From Papaver somniferum (lineage: Eukaryota; Streptophyta; Magnoliopsida; Ranunculales; Papaveraceae), in contig NC_039362.1 in NCBI RefSeq assembly GCF_003573695.1, positions 9,616,489-9,680,488 of the forward strand: a stretch of DNA of 64,000 bases. The letters are read 5' to 3'. The translations under genes and the position numbers were made by a program. Below are positions 11,721 through 23,699 of the stretch, one piece after another (the first letter of the stretch is position 1; every line of letters starts with the position of its first letter). The notes under the pieces are model-generated. The model was given only the letters and a program-made list of their open reading frames with translations. It made no database searches and was not told the DNA's origin.

Positions 11721-14008
11721 CGAGGTTAACGCAAGAACCTGCAAAAGATGCATAGACATTCATCAAGAAGTTCCGCACTCAGGCAAGTGTCATTCCTTTC
11801 ATGTTTATGTCATTTATTTCCTCACATGCTATCCTAGCATGGGGACTTGTTTCCAGCATATTGCAAGACGAATGGTAGATTTACCGCATTAGTATTTTAC
11901 CAAGTGGTTGAATCTGACATTTCTCCGAATCGAACACTGAGACATTCATTACTGAGATGATGTCCAAGCCTGGCAAATAACGCTTTGGACGTAGCCTTGC
12001 AGGAGTGTTCATGTGTGCCACAAAATCAGAAAGCTCTGATGTCTGCACAAGTGTTGAATCCCATTACTGCAACGAAAGGAGTGTTGAATCAACAGAAGAT
12101 ATTCAGGGCCGAGATGATCAAACCTAAGATCTCAAGGGATATGACGCTTCAACGCTCAATCATCTAAGAATCCTTCAAATTGTACTCCTAATAAAAGAGT
12201 ACACCTTCTATAATGGCGCCTCTAGCTTCAGCACAAATATCTCGACGATGACACACCGATTCAACACCATTACGATCAAAGTGTAACTGAATTTATCCCA
12301 TGATAAGACTTCTGAAGAAGATGCAAGATCATTCATCCATGGATGACACAAACTCCTTCAACATACACCGGGGACTTGATCTTATTGGAGAAATCAATTC
12401 TATTTCAATAAATGTTATCCACATAACAAGTTATTGCACCCTGATGTGATTATATGAAACTTCATCAATGGGTATCTCTACATCACAATCCCCTGCACGA
12501 CTGAGGAACTTCTTCTCTTCACCGATCACATCCAGAATGGAAACTGCCGCTGCTATCTACCGCAACAACATCGATTCCCTGACAAGGCACTTCACAGTAA
12601 AGGCTCACTGGATGAGGGAGTAAAGACTATGTCGATAATCATGGATCTATCCTTTTCGGTCTCTGGAGCAACTCCGACCATAGTATCGGTATCAACAAGC
12701 ATTTCTGGAGAAAATTCTATCGTGATCCAGCATCAACGACGGTCTCAGGGGCAACATTCTCATGACCAGCTTCATCAACTATCCGTTCTCTGAAGTGTTA
12801 CTCGATGGATCAAACTTCTCCAAGCACTAATGATTCATGTCAAGGTATGTATACATGAAATATATTCACATGGAAGTCTTTCTGAAGCTTGCACAACAGG
12901 CGGGCACAATCTCAAGTCTTCTACAAGATGTTCTCATCGCCTCTACAAATGAGATACAACATACTGCAGCCCATGGGTTTACAAAAATGTACCAATAAGT
13001 GAGGAATGAGACAATACTTCCTTAACAAAAGATGTTCGTCTATGTCTCTTCTACAACATACCAAAAGGGCGTATCAATCGAACATACGAGCTGAAAGATA
13101 AGGCCTTTACCGTCAGGTCTACGAAATCTGAAAAATTTATACGGGATTACAAATTACAAATGTGCATACTTCGTTGTCTGACCTCTACAACTCCAAATTG
13201 AGTGATTATTTTCTCATGTGATAACTCAGTCTCTTAGCTTCAAAAGTTGGGGTCAAGCATAAAATTCCGACGTCGTATGAGGTCCCTACATCTTCCAGAG
13301 CATACAACATGCAAGCAGCAATTCTTAGACGGGATTCATAACTTCCACAGTCGATCGGTGTCCATCGGGTCTTTCCACTAAGTACTTTATCAAGGTACCT
13401 CCAATTTTGACCACTTAGGTATTTACATCAATTTTTATACCTAGGTCCTCTATCCAAGGCTTGCCAGAAGAAGAGAAAACGAAAAGGATAGATTTAACAA
13501 AATACTGGGACTGACGGTCCACTGATCATGACGATCAGTTTCACAGTCCAAGACCCGTGGAAACAGACTCTCATGTGCTAATCATTCATCATAAAAGGAA
13601 TGATACCACCTAGACATGAAACCATGGTCATTACACCACCCCTCTTGAGAGCAACCTCAGTCATGGTCTCGTGACCAGGGTTTCAGAAGTGATGTTTCTA
13701 CGAATGGCAAAAACAAAATGGCTTCAAGCACCATGCTCATGTATCAATCAAGGGGTCATGATATCAAATGAATCAATGTCATTGAAATCCTTCACCAACC
13801 GGTCAAGACACAAGCGAATGGTCCAAATACACAACAAGAGTGTTTTACAACAAGCTCGTCTGAGATGATTTTACACTGTCCCGCACAAAGAAGCGAGCTG
13901 GAGATACTGGTGAAGAATCTAGGTATGGTTCATATACCATTCTCTTAGTATGGATGTCCGCTACAACATATCCAAAATTCACAGTAATTGGAGAAACGAG
14001 CAAAGAGA
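11721..14008 (+). mobile_element. Gypsy interior without recognisable coding
   Basis: No ORF above 65 codons resembles reverse transcriptase, RNase H or integrase on either strand. The base composition is less AT-rich than the flanking Copia DNA. The absence of pol across the interior (also 15298-19499) suggests a gag-only, non-autonomous Gypsy derivative. Confidence 0.6.
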
Positions 14009-14011
14009 TGT

Positions 14012-15294
14012 CACTAGTAGAAAAGTGACATTTAGTAACAGTTCAAACTTTTATAAAGTAACAGTTCGTAAAATGCCTGTTACTAAATGTTAGATAGTTA
14101 AATAACAGTAACACTTTCGTAAGAACTTTTACATAATGCCATCCAGGTTGTATATTGTAACTGTTTTTATAGTAAGTGTTACTATATACCCATGTTACTG
14201 TAACATATATCGTATGTTGACATTACCATTACAGTTCTTTAAACCAATTGTTATTATATACCTATGTTACCATAACATATTTAATATGTCACCGTAGTTG
14301 GAATTATCGTAACATTTTTTAAACTAAATGTTACTATATATCTATGTTACTGCGACATGTTTAATAGGTTACCATAGTTGACATTATCGTGACATTTCTG
14401 TAAATTATTTATTTGTATAACTAGTTTTTGGGTGTCCGGTTCAAAAAAATAACTACTTATGGACTGACATTAATTTAACATCTTGATTTAGTTCTAAGCA
14501 CGAGATCTAGCCATGGCTCGTACTGATGGTTACCTAAGGTTTGAAAAAAAAATCGAATATAATACAAAATAATAAACAAGTTGTAAAAATATGTAGGAAT
14601 ATTAAAAATAAATTGTGTTGTAGTTGCGTGGTGTGACGACGAAGGTGGTGGAGATATAGTTTACTGTCTAATGAGAGTAAATATTTTATTTGGATAACAT
14701 TAAACAAAAGAAAAACATGGAAGAGTGGTTCAAGAGTTATAATTAATGCAATAGGTATCAAGGTCGAATCTTGTGAAGTGTACTTTTATAGAATTTATAT
14801 TTCATGTCCAAGAAGACCAACTCATGGTAGTGGACGCGGCGTACATGGTGGTGACGGTTGTGGAGATGCTAGTGTTGATGGTTGTGGCAGTGCTGGTGGT
14901 GGAGGTAGTGGTGGCGCTAGAGGTGGAGGTGATGGTAGTCAATAAAAACTGTCAGTTTTTATGACAGTTTCAATAAAAACTGTTACGGTTACTCAAACAA
15001 TAACAATAGTTTGTTCCCAAACATGTTACAATAAAATGCTAACAGTAACGGTTTTATGTAAAATAGTTACAGCAGAAATTATTCAGTAACATATATTTTA
15101 TAAAGTGTTACTGAAAACTACCAGCAGTAATAGTTTTAGAATTTATGAGTCATTTTTCAATAGCCTTTCCGTAACAGGTTTTATAAAATTTCCGTAACAA
15201 GGGCTTTAGTAACACCGCAGAAAATACTAAAACTGTTACGGAAATAATACAGTAACAGTTTTAACTGTTGCGGATCATCATTTTTCTACTAGCG
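14012..15294. mobile_element. CACTA-type non-autonomous DNA transposon (1283 bp)
   Basis: The left end reads CACTAGTAGAAAA and the right end, reversed, CGCTAGTAGAAAA. The element is flanked by a 3-bp direct duplication TGT (14009-14011 and 15295-15297), as expected for CACTA (En/Spm) transposition. Both subterminal regions are dense in short repeats of the GTAACAGTT/GTTACTGT type in both orientations, which is typical of CACTA transposase-binding regions. No transposase is encoded; the ORF at 14773-14964 comes from a GGTGGTGGTG-rich low-complexity stretch. It is nested in the Gypsy interior. Confidence 0.85.
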
Positions 15295-15297
15295 TGT

Positions 15298-17480
15298 GTC
15301 CAAAACATTGGACTACATGCCAGCTGAAAATTTTCTGGAAATCTCCTGGAAGTTTACTATTTCGCCTATTTTGGCCCCTAAACATGGTCAAAACTCGAAA
15401 AGATTCTTCAATAAGGCTTGGAAATTTTCTGAGGATGAAAAAACATGGGTAGACCGCGAAAATCCGACATCGGACGAAGATTCTACAGCGTTTTTACTGA
15501 AAGACCGACTTCTGAATTTTCTTATGATGAATTATGACGAAATTCTTCGTCCATCCACATCTGAATCAGTATCTACACCATCAACACAAAGCCTGACTTC
15601 ATCTTCAGCCGATAGTCTCATTTGCTGAAGTCGGCGGTGCTTCTACTGATAAGGGACGACTCCCAAATGATCGAGAGACATACAAAGTACCAGTTTTCCA
15701 GTGTCTCTGAAAGGTTGATTCACCTCGGCATGAACATCTGCAGAAGTCTTCATCTTTGACTTGATATTTCTGGAGTGTTCGCCGGAAGAGCCAGAAGGGT
15801 GGTTGTAACCAGAAGTCACAAACACGCAACAAAAATGGTAACAATCCAACTCTTACCTATTTAAAATTTCACTAGTTGTAGTGATTATAACGTCAGAATT
15901 TCGAAAACTTGCTCGTTCCTTCAAACCTGCAAAGACGAGCAAAATTCATTACTCAAAATCATGACTTGATTTTCACAAAACCATGAATAACCCACGTGAA
16001 TTTTAACATCCACTGGTTTTTCAAAAATTGGACAGACGTCCATTCTACAATTGTGAAAACTTACATACAGACATTATTTCACCATGTATAATTATCTACT
16101 TTCAAACGTTTGTTCAAAATCAAAACATTGATTTTACAAAAAATACGTTTTAACGTGAAATTCACGTAAATTTGAAAAACATATATATATATATATATAT
16201 TTGCTTCCTCGAGAGTATATTTTCAAAATTTTGTGAAAGCTTACATATTGAAAATAAATTTTTCATGAAAGCTCATGGACAAATTATTTACTAACAGACG
16301 CACGTCTATTCAAAAAAAAAAAACTTTTTCTCTCGTACAAGCATCCACCTATGAAAAGAGAGTTTATTAAAATCTCACATATTTAAAAAAAAAATCTCTC
16401 CTACATTAGGGGTTATTGCTAGTTTCTTAAACTAACGATCGTATGTTAGTTCCTAAAACTAGGGTTTTTACAAAACTCACGTCTATACATGCATATGTGT
16501 ATATAATTTTAACATGAACAACTCATGAACAATTTATCAACTTCTGAAAAATAAATAAAAAAAAGAGCGGTGCTACACCAATCTACGCTCGTTAAATGAT
16601 GCTCTGTCATGCTACTGGGATCTTCGTTCAAGCCATGGTTCGCTCGTATAATCGAAAATCCGGTAACATTCTATCTTACGACTAAGTTCAATTACTTATT
16701 TCGTCTGTAACTAAAATCACCATCCAGTGATGACTGAGGAACATGATTGTCCCTCACTAAGCAGGGGACTTAATGTAGATGGTGGATTTTCAACAAGGGA
16801 TAAAATCGTAAAACCATAATTATACACGCTCCTGATCCAACAATCAGATGAGTATTGAGGTTCATGTCTCTCATCGAAGCATGAAAGCTCATTCCACAAG
16901 AATCTCTGACTGAGAATACTATCTATCAGAGTATATGTAGATGTGTAGTCTCTCAGCTGATGCAACGACATAGCTCATGAATACTGAGCAATTTTAGTAA
17001 TTAATTCTATATAGAATCGAAAGATTAGACCGCTCCTAGACAGCTTGCCTGCTAGTATAGAGCAATAACGTCTTCAAGATGTAACAATGTTTTCCCAGAC
17101 TATATAAAGGAAATATGACGCTTCAACAAGGTCATATTACTCAATTATCAGATAATTAATGCTCCTAGACAGCATGCCTGCTAGTATAGAGCCATCAATT
17201 AATTATCTCTAATCCTTAAATTCATTAACAGAATACTCAGAAATATTCTACGTTCTTCATAATATTTCGTTATTTCAATTTGTGGTTCTTCCCAGCAGAA
17301 CTCCATGGGTTAGTAATAAATATTCAACGTACGGGCATCTGAGCAACTATTGAGTAAGCCCCGACTAAAATGGTGCAAGTGTACTCAGCAATAATACACT
17401 ACCGAGCACCCGAATGCACGAACGAGCATTCCAAAATATGAAGGAATGATGAACCTATGCAAAATAGGAACAAAATAATA
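15298..17480 (+). mobile_element. Gypsy interior, continued
   Basis: This resumes after the CACTA insertion. A 110-codon ORF (15296-15628) has a serine/threonine-rich end and no recognised domain. An (AT)n microsatellite lies at about 16180-16201. A 30-bp block, GCTCCTAGACAGCNTGCCTG plus flank, occurs twice at about 17031 and 17160. Otherwise nothing is recognised. Confidence 0.5.
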
Positions 17481-17489
17481 AAATATTAA

Positions 17490-18480
17490 TCAATACGCTG
17501 GTAGACTGGGCCCACTGGACGATTGTGCGGCGGTCAGTCCCACGCCCAATTCTATATTTTATTATTTTCCTTGATCTCATGAAAATCCCTTCAGTTGAAC
17601 ACATATCTTTCGTTTTAAGGAAACTCCTCAGTTTCATGGTGTTTCATTCGCATCAAAGAAGTAATATAAAATTGGGAAAGGTGTCGTGGGACCGTGTCTA
17701 CTAGCCCGCCGGCTATGCCCTAGTCGTGTCCGGTCCCACACCTCATGATTCCTTATTATTTTATTATTATATCCCTCATCTCATGAAAACTCCTTAATTT
17801 CATGATATTTTCTTCAAGTCATAAAAAATAATATAAAATTAGGGAAAGCTCACGGGACCGGGCCCTAGCCGGCCGACCATGCCCAAGCCAGTCCCATACG
17901 CCCTTATTTTATTATTATTAATATTATTTGTTTCCTTCATCTCATGGAAACTCCTTCACTTCAAGTAAAACTCCTTTTATTTCAACAAACTCCTTGATTT
18001 CATGGTATTTCCCTAAAATCATGAAAAAATACAATAAAACTAGGAAAAGTGCTATGGGACCGGGCTCATTGGCCGGCTGGCCATGCCTTGGCCATAGCCG
18101 GTCCCATACTTCATGATTCCTTCATTTTATTATTATTTTTCCTTCATCTCATGAAGTTTTCCTCAGTTTCAGCAAAATTCCTAATTTCTTCATGTTTTCT
18201 CAAATGATTGCTCAAACGCACATCAGAAAATATCTAAATTCTCAAGACTGAGACACGAACACTTTGGTGACACGAGCATACTACCTTGACCGACCAAGGT
18301 TGGCTCTTTGTCTTGCAAGAAGCCAGTTCCATATATTATCATCATTTGATCTAATTTGTTCATATTAGGTTCAAACTCTTCTAAACAATTTTGGAACTTC
18401 ATAAAACGACCGTCACACGGTCCGGTGATCAACCAGGGCCGGGTTCATGACCCCTTGGTCGGTCCCTAATCTCTTCACCT
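17490..18480 (+). repeat. Degenerate tandem repeats in the Gypsy 3' region
   Basis: Four to five units of about 165-205 bp alternate a GC-rich core (GGGACCGGGCCCTAGCCGGCC-like, near 17505, 17686, 17851, 18056, and weaker near 18415) with an AT-rich arm. The arm reads TTCATCTCATGAAAACTCC followed by a TATTTTATTATTATT tract. Plant Tat/Ogre-type Gypsy elements are known to carry tandem repeats in their 3' untranslated region. Confidence 0.75.
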
Positions 18481-19499
18481 AAAACTCAGACGAGCATTAT
18501 TTTAATAAATAATTAAATCAACATTTAATCGTCCTTTCATCAACTGGTCTTCAAGAGACTTTGGTATTTTTGCTCACTTGAGCATCTGGGCGCTACATGG
18601 TCGATTCATCATCCCATGTAGCCGGTCCCTCCTTCACTCCATGGATGATTTTCAATAAATCATCAGTTAATCATCAATCCATCAATTGATCGAAATTAGG
18701 GTTTCGAATCCAAGGTTCATAACTCTAGATTCAAACACTAATAATTTCGTGTTATCCCATGATCAACACTTTAAATTGATTATACTCGGTTCAGCCGCCA
18801 GTATTTTAAATTAATATTTATTTTGGTCCTGCTACCAACAATTCATCAAACGACCAACATTTGCTCAGATGAGCAATATTTTCTCAGACTAAGGAATATT
18901 GGTTCAACTATCAATATTCAACAATCCATCGAATGAGCAATATTTGCTCACCTTAACTATCAACATTTACTTGAGAATCATACCTCTGTCTCAGCAGACA
19001 CGTTCAATTCATGAGTCTTAAAACGTTTTCAAATCACGTTCAACTCAGCAATACAAGGACTCATCGTCCCATGAAGTTAGCAACTAACTAACTAAATACA
19101 TGTCTGCCTTGCAGACTCCACAATCACACGAGACATCAATCGTGTTACATGAGGGGATATTAACTAGGGTTTTGGTCTGGCAGTCTACTACACGTGTATT
19201 CATACACACGATGAGAATGTGGCAAGTCGTGCAATCAGTTGAAGAAGTTAACAAAGTAGTGGGTAGAAAATCAACCAAGTCTCTGCACAATGAGCAACTG
19301 GTTTTAACACGATTTCCACTTCCCCACTCTTTGACTCCAACAACTGTCACACTTCATGGGATCAAGGTGTTTACAATTCTAGAAATATAAATAAGTCTCT
19401 GAATCATGATTGAAAAGAAGACAATCTTTCATCAAACAGACAACACGAGATTAACAACTCAACGTCAAAGTAATTACTCTCAACAGAGCAAATTCAATT
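18481..19499. other. Gypsy 3' region without gene
   Basis: The short ORFs (e.g. 19100-19390 and its antisense) show no family signature. A loose run of TGAGCAATATTTGCTCA-type inverted repeats occurs around 18850-18960. I see nothing else. Confidence 0.4.
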
Positions 19500-19810
19500 A
19501 ATCAGAGCTTATCTTATTTATTTACGCAGATACACAACACACCTACAATCTTCGATCACCATTGATCTCACACATTTCTCAGCTTCCCTCCTACAGATCG
19601 ACCCATCCTCTCTTGTGACCGAATTGACTCTAGAACTGCCATTGTCTTGGTTTAGGCCGGAGTCCTACAGATTGATCTCTCGAACTTAAAGCACTCCCTT
19701 CTTGCTGTGCATCTGTGTGAGGTTAAGCATTTCGATCGGTTCAAGGAGTCTCCTTCGTATGATCATCTCCTCAATTCCGTAAAAACCTGCAAATCGTTTT
19801 TCCCCATCTA
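19500..19810 (+). mobile_element. Gypsy 3' LTR, homologous part
   Basis: This matches 9111-9422 in the same orientation with about one difference per ten bases by eye, and ends at CCCCATCTA. Immediately after it begins minus-strand Copia gag sequence, so this is a nested junction. Confidence 0.75.
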
Positions 19811-20900
19811 TAAATAGCAACACTTGTTGTTTTTGTCTTCATCAGAATCATAATTGTCAGACATCTCATCAAGTGTTGCAGCAAGACCTTTGTTCCCAGT
19901 GTATTTTCTACGATTTGGGCACTCGTTTGCAAAATGACCAAATCCCTTAACTTAAAGCACTGAGGCATATCCTCGTCATCATTTTCATCAGTGTCCCTGT
20001 TTTTAGAAGGAATACGATTATGAGGTTTGACTGATGCTTTAGGCTTATATCTGGTGAACCATTTACTTCTCTTCAATAGAAGATCTCTAAACTGTCTTGT
20101 GATCATCGAGACCGATTTGTCAAGATCTTCATCTGATGAATCAGTCTCAAAGTGATCGTCTTCAGAGATATACACTTTTTTACTTTTATCAAGTAATTTT
20201 GTGTCTTTTAGTGCTTTGAACGTAACATCCTTAGATTTGGATGAATGCTCGTGATCAAATATCTTAAGCTTCCCAACCAGCGTATTTCTGGAGATATTAT
20301 CAAGGTTATTTCCCTCAACGATTGCATGCTTCTTAGAGTTGTATCTAGATGGCAGCGAATAGTCCGATAGTCTTACCCAATGCAAAAGATCCATTAACAA
20401 TTTCAGACCCTTTGTGATTAAACTCATCAAATGAATCTTCATCTTCCATAGAAAGGTTTTCCCAATCAAAATTAAGGTTTTAAATCCTAGCTTCCTTTTC
20501 ACTGGTATTACCTTCGAATATGGTTTCTTAGATATCCCACGCATCTTTAGACCTAGTGCAATTTGACACATGGTGCTGAAGATTTGGGGTAATGGCATGC
20601 CTGATGGCATTCAAACCGTCGGAATTTTGCTTTGCAGCAAGTATCTCGGCAGGACTGTATTCACCAATATTCTTGGGAACGTTTACATTTTCTAATGCCA
20701 CAATGGGAGCATCATAGACATTAACTACATATACCCATGATTGAAAATCACGTGCTTGAAGAAAAGATCGCATAATAATTTTTCACCATAAGTAATTAGA
20801 GCCATCGAAGACTGGTGGTACATTAATAGAGATAACACCTCTGTCCATAGAGTCAGATCGCCATAAACACAGACTTGTAAGGTCTTAAACATGTTTTCCT
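19811..20900 (-). pseudogene. Copia gag, minus strand, frameshifted
   Basis: Reading downward from the primer-binding site, the N-terminal part (20773-20528) contains FLQARDFQSWVYVV and the AILAAKQNSDGLNAIRHAIT block typical of Copia gag (UBN2 family). The next ORF (20610-19771) holds a charged linker and EDMPQCFK, the start of the zinc knuckle CFKCKGFGHFANEC. A frameshift right after CFK destroys the knuckle in that frame. The piece is cut off at 19811 by the Gypsy LTR, so no pol is present. Confidence 0.75.
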
Positions 20901-20901
20901 G

Positions 20902-20913
20902 CTCTGATACCAA
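20902..20913 (-). promoter_or_regulatory. Copia primer-binding site (minus strand)
   Basis: The plus strand reads GCTCTGATACC, the reverse complement of GGTATCAGAGC, just inside the LTR edge at 20915. It marks the 5' side of this minus-strand element. Confidence 0.85.
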
Positions 20914-20914
20914 T

Positions 20915-23283
20915 TGAAAAAGCGGGGGTACACCAACCTCACCCAATATTTCGATTAGAAATATGTATGGACTAACTCCAATATACTTTCAATAGAATCA
21001 ACTAGACTCAGTCTTAATAAAGTATATCAAAGAGTTATAATATCTCTATTTCACAATGTAATCAGCAAACCAAACAGATAGAAATCCGTGAGCCTGATTA
21101 TTATGTGAAATAAGTTGAACGGTACCAAAGACCAATGTTCAAGTGTGAATCAATGTAAATAAACAACCAAAGTTTGGATATTATAATTGATTGATCTTAA
21201 CACACAACCTGTGATATTTCAATTGTATAACAAAATACAATGCGTAATAGAAATAACACAGACACCAGATATTTTGTTAACAAGGAAACCGCAAATGCAG
21301 AAAACCCCGTGACCTAGTCCAGATTGAACACCACACTGTATTAAGCCATTAAAGACACTAGCCTACTACAAACTAACTTCAGTCTGGACTGTAGTTGAAC
21401 CCTAATCAATCTCACACTAATTCAAGGTACAGTTGTGCTCCTTACGTCTCTGATCCCAGCAGGATACTATGCACTTGATTCTCTTAGATGATCTCACCCA
21501 CAACTAAGAGTTGCTACGACCCAAAGTCGAAGACTTCAATAAAAAAAAATTTGTATCACACATAAAAGTCTATGATGATAGATAAATCTGTCTCCCATAA
21601 ATAAACCAATGAGTTTTGTTCCGTCTTTTGATAAATCAAGGTGAACATGAACTAATTGATAACCCGGACTTATATTCCCGAAGAACAACCTAGTATTATC
21701 AATCACCTCACAATATTCTAAATCGCATGGTAGCGAAACTAGATATTGTGGAATCATAAACGATGAGACGAAGATGTTTGTGATTTCTTTTTATCTTGCC
21801 CTATCGAAGATATAATCTCAAGTCAATTATTCAATTGAACTCGTAAAATAGAAAAGGGCAAGATCAGATCGCTCAACTACAAGAAAGTAGTTTCTTTTGG
21901 CTTCACAATCTCGACTCTAGCAAAAACAATTAGTATCACACAGGAGGTGTGGGGATCAGTTTTTCCAGTTGTTAGATGTCTCCTTTATATAGTTTTCAAA
22001 TCAGGGTTTGCAATCCAAGTTACCTTGGTAACAAAGCATTCAATATTCACCGTTAGATGAAAAAACTGATTCAACCAAGCTAATATCTTTCAACCGTTAG
22101 ATCAAAACTTAGCTTGTCACACACAAATGAAATGTATTTATTTAGGTTTGAGTAACCGTACCTAAACGTGTACACTTAGTTGGTTCACAAATAGTTAACC
22201 AATGGTTAGCCATATGAGCACTTTCATATTAACCGTATTCATCTTTCTCATAACTAGGTCAAATGACTCATAAGAACTAGTTGAATAGTTGTTCAATTGC
22301 TTAGGTATTCATAGACACAATTGAAACAAAATCGGTTTGATTCACTTGAATCAATTCATGAACAATATAGCCACGATTTGCAAAGATTGCATTCCTTATA
22401 ATTTATTGTTTTAAGCTCATGAAACTACCAATTTGAGAAATAACCAGCTTGGGTACGCGAACGGGTATGCGTACCTTGGCTACCGGATTTAAGTTTACAA
22501 AGTCAGAAATTTTCGGTTCGAAACCTTTCGTGGGTACACGTATGGGTATGCGTACCTAAGGTGACTGATTTACTAGTTTGCAAACTTACAAACTCAGCAG
22601 AAATTTTCGGTATGAAAACTTCCGCAGGTACGCGCACTCAACCTGTCTTCTTCACCAATACCGCATGCACACATATGCACACACTTGGTTTCCGGCACAT
22701 GGATTAATACACTAATGTGCGAACACTATTATATATGCTTATATCCGTAGTTGGTAATCTCAACTCTACATTTCAATCATTGAAACATTCTTTTATAATG
22801 TTATAACAATCGTTATTCACGATTATTGTCATCAAAGTTATTTTCAAGATTGAAACGTCATCATGACTTTCGTCATGGGTAAAGATGAAAATGGTTAAAG
22901 CAAAAGCTCACCAACACATATTTCGAGAAAAAGATATGCGAGTAAACTCGGCTCGAAATAGCAAATGTGTATGTATGAAAATTATCATACTTATACGAAT
23001 TTGTCTCAAGAGTATGAGATATAATAGAATTTTGAGTGACAGATAAGTTCAAATATCCACATACTTTTTTTTGTCGGATGAAGTTCCACTTATTCCTCGA
23101 GTAGTTCTTCGTCTTCGTAAAATGATCGCCATTGAGTCTGGAGCTCAACTGCATTTAACTATCCTAGACCGAGACTTAGTCATAAGTAAACTAGAAATCA
23201 AGACATATAGTTTTGATCACTAATATTGACAAACATGCTTGAGATAGCAACGCATGCGAGTTCGACCGAGAATTGCTCTAACA
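20915..23283 (-). mobile_element. Copia 5' LTR, minus strand (2369 bp)
   Basis: On the minus strand it starts TGTTAGAGCAATTCTCGG at 23283 and ends CGCTTTTTCA at 20915, followed by the primer-binding site. Start, end and length resemble the plus-strand LTR at 4765-7538, so the two belong to related Sirevirus-like families. Imperfect palindromes GGTACGC...GCGTACC lie at 22452-22475, 22534-22557 and partly at 22627. Confidence 0.8.
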
Positions 23284-23699
23284 ATGACGATTCATATCTT
23301 CACATGAAAATCCCTTGAACTTTGGTAGATGATGAAGTAGATTCGACTTCAGCTCCACCTGGTTAGTGATTGTAATGCACAATGGTTGCGAATCTAAGCA
23401 TGGATATGTCAACTCTCGCGGCTTCCTCTCCTGAGGCGGATGAGGTGGGTTTGCAACGTTTACCATCTCCTCTGAAGCTTCTTGTTGCGTTTGCTGACGT
23501 GCTTGTACGTCGTACCGTTTTCCTAAGAGTTTGAATACCGCACCTATGATAATCCCGATCTCTCGGTGCCAGAGATTAAGTACCTGAAACCACAAATCTA
23601 GAAAACAAAAATTAAATACTAAAAAGGAAATATAAAAAATGAAACTAAAAGAAATAACAACTAAAGCTACCGACTGCACCCGGCAGCGACACCAAAATT
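23284..23699 (-). pseudogene. Gypsy gag N-terminal remnant, minus strand
   Basis: The minus-strand frame (ORF 23721-23278) contains RELTYPCLDSQPLCITI and LHHLPKFKGFSCEDMNRH. This matches the conserved start of Athila/Tat-type Gypsy gag (TSQPSCI...LLPKFHGL.SEDP.LHL). A degenerate primer-binding site (TTTTGGTGTCGCTGCCGGG on the minus strand, about 23677-23697) precedes it; the usual Athila form is TGGCGCC-GTTGCCGGGG. The gag is cut off exactly where the Copia LTR begins. Confidence 0.65.

Noticed and set aside
14773..14964. Valine-rich ORF suggesting a small membrane protein
   Set aside because: It comes from a GGTGGTGGTG low-complexity stretch within the CACTA element.
15296..15628. 110-codon ORF considered as a host or env-like gene
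   Set aside because: No recognised domain, no signal or membrane segment, and it begins at the CACTA target duplication inside a decayed retroelement.
17490..18480. Regularly spaced repeats considered as a CRISPR-like array
   Set aside because: Units are 165-205 bp, degenerate, without short conserved repeats and unique spacers, and the DNA is from a plant nucleus.
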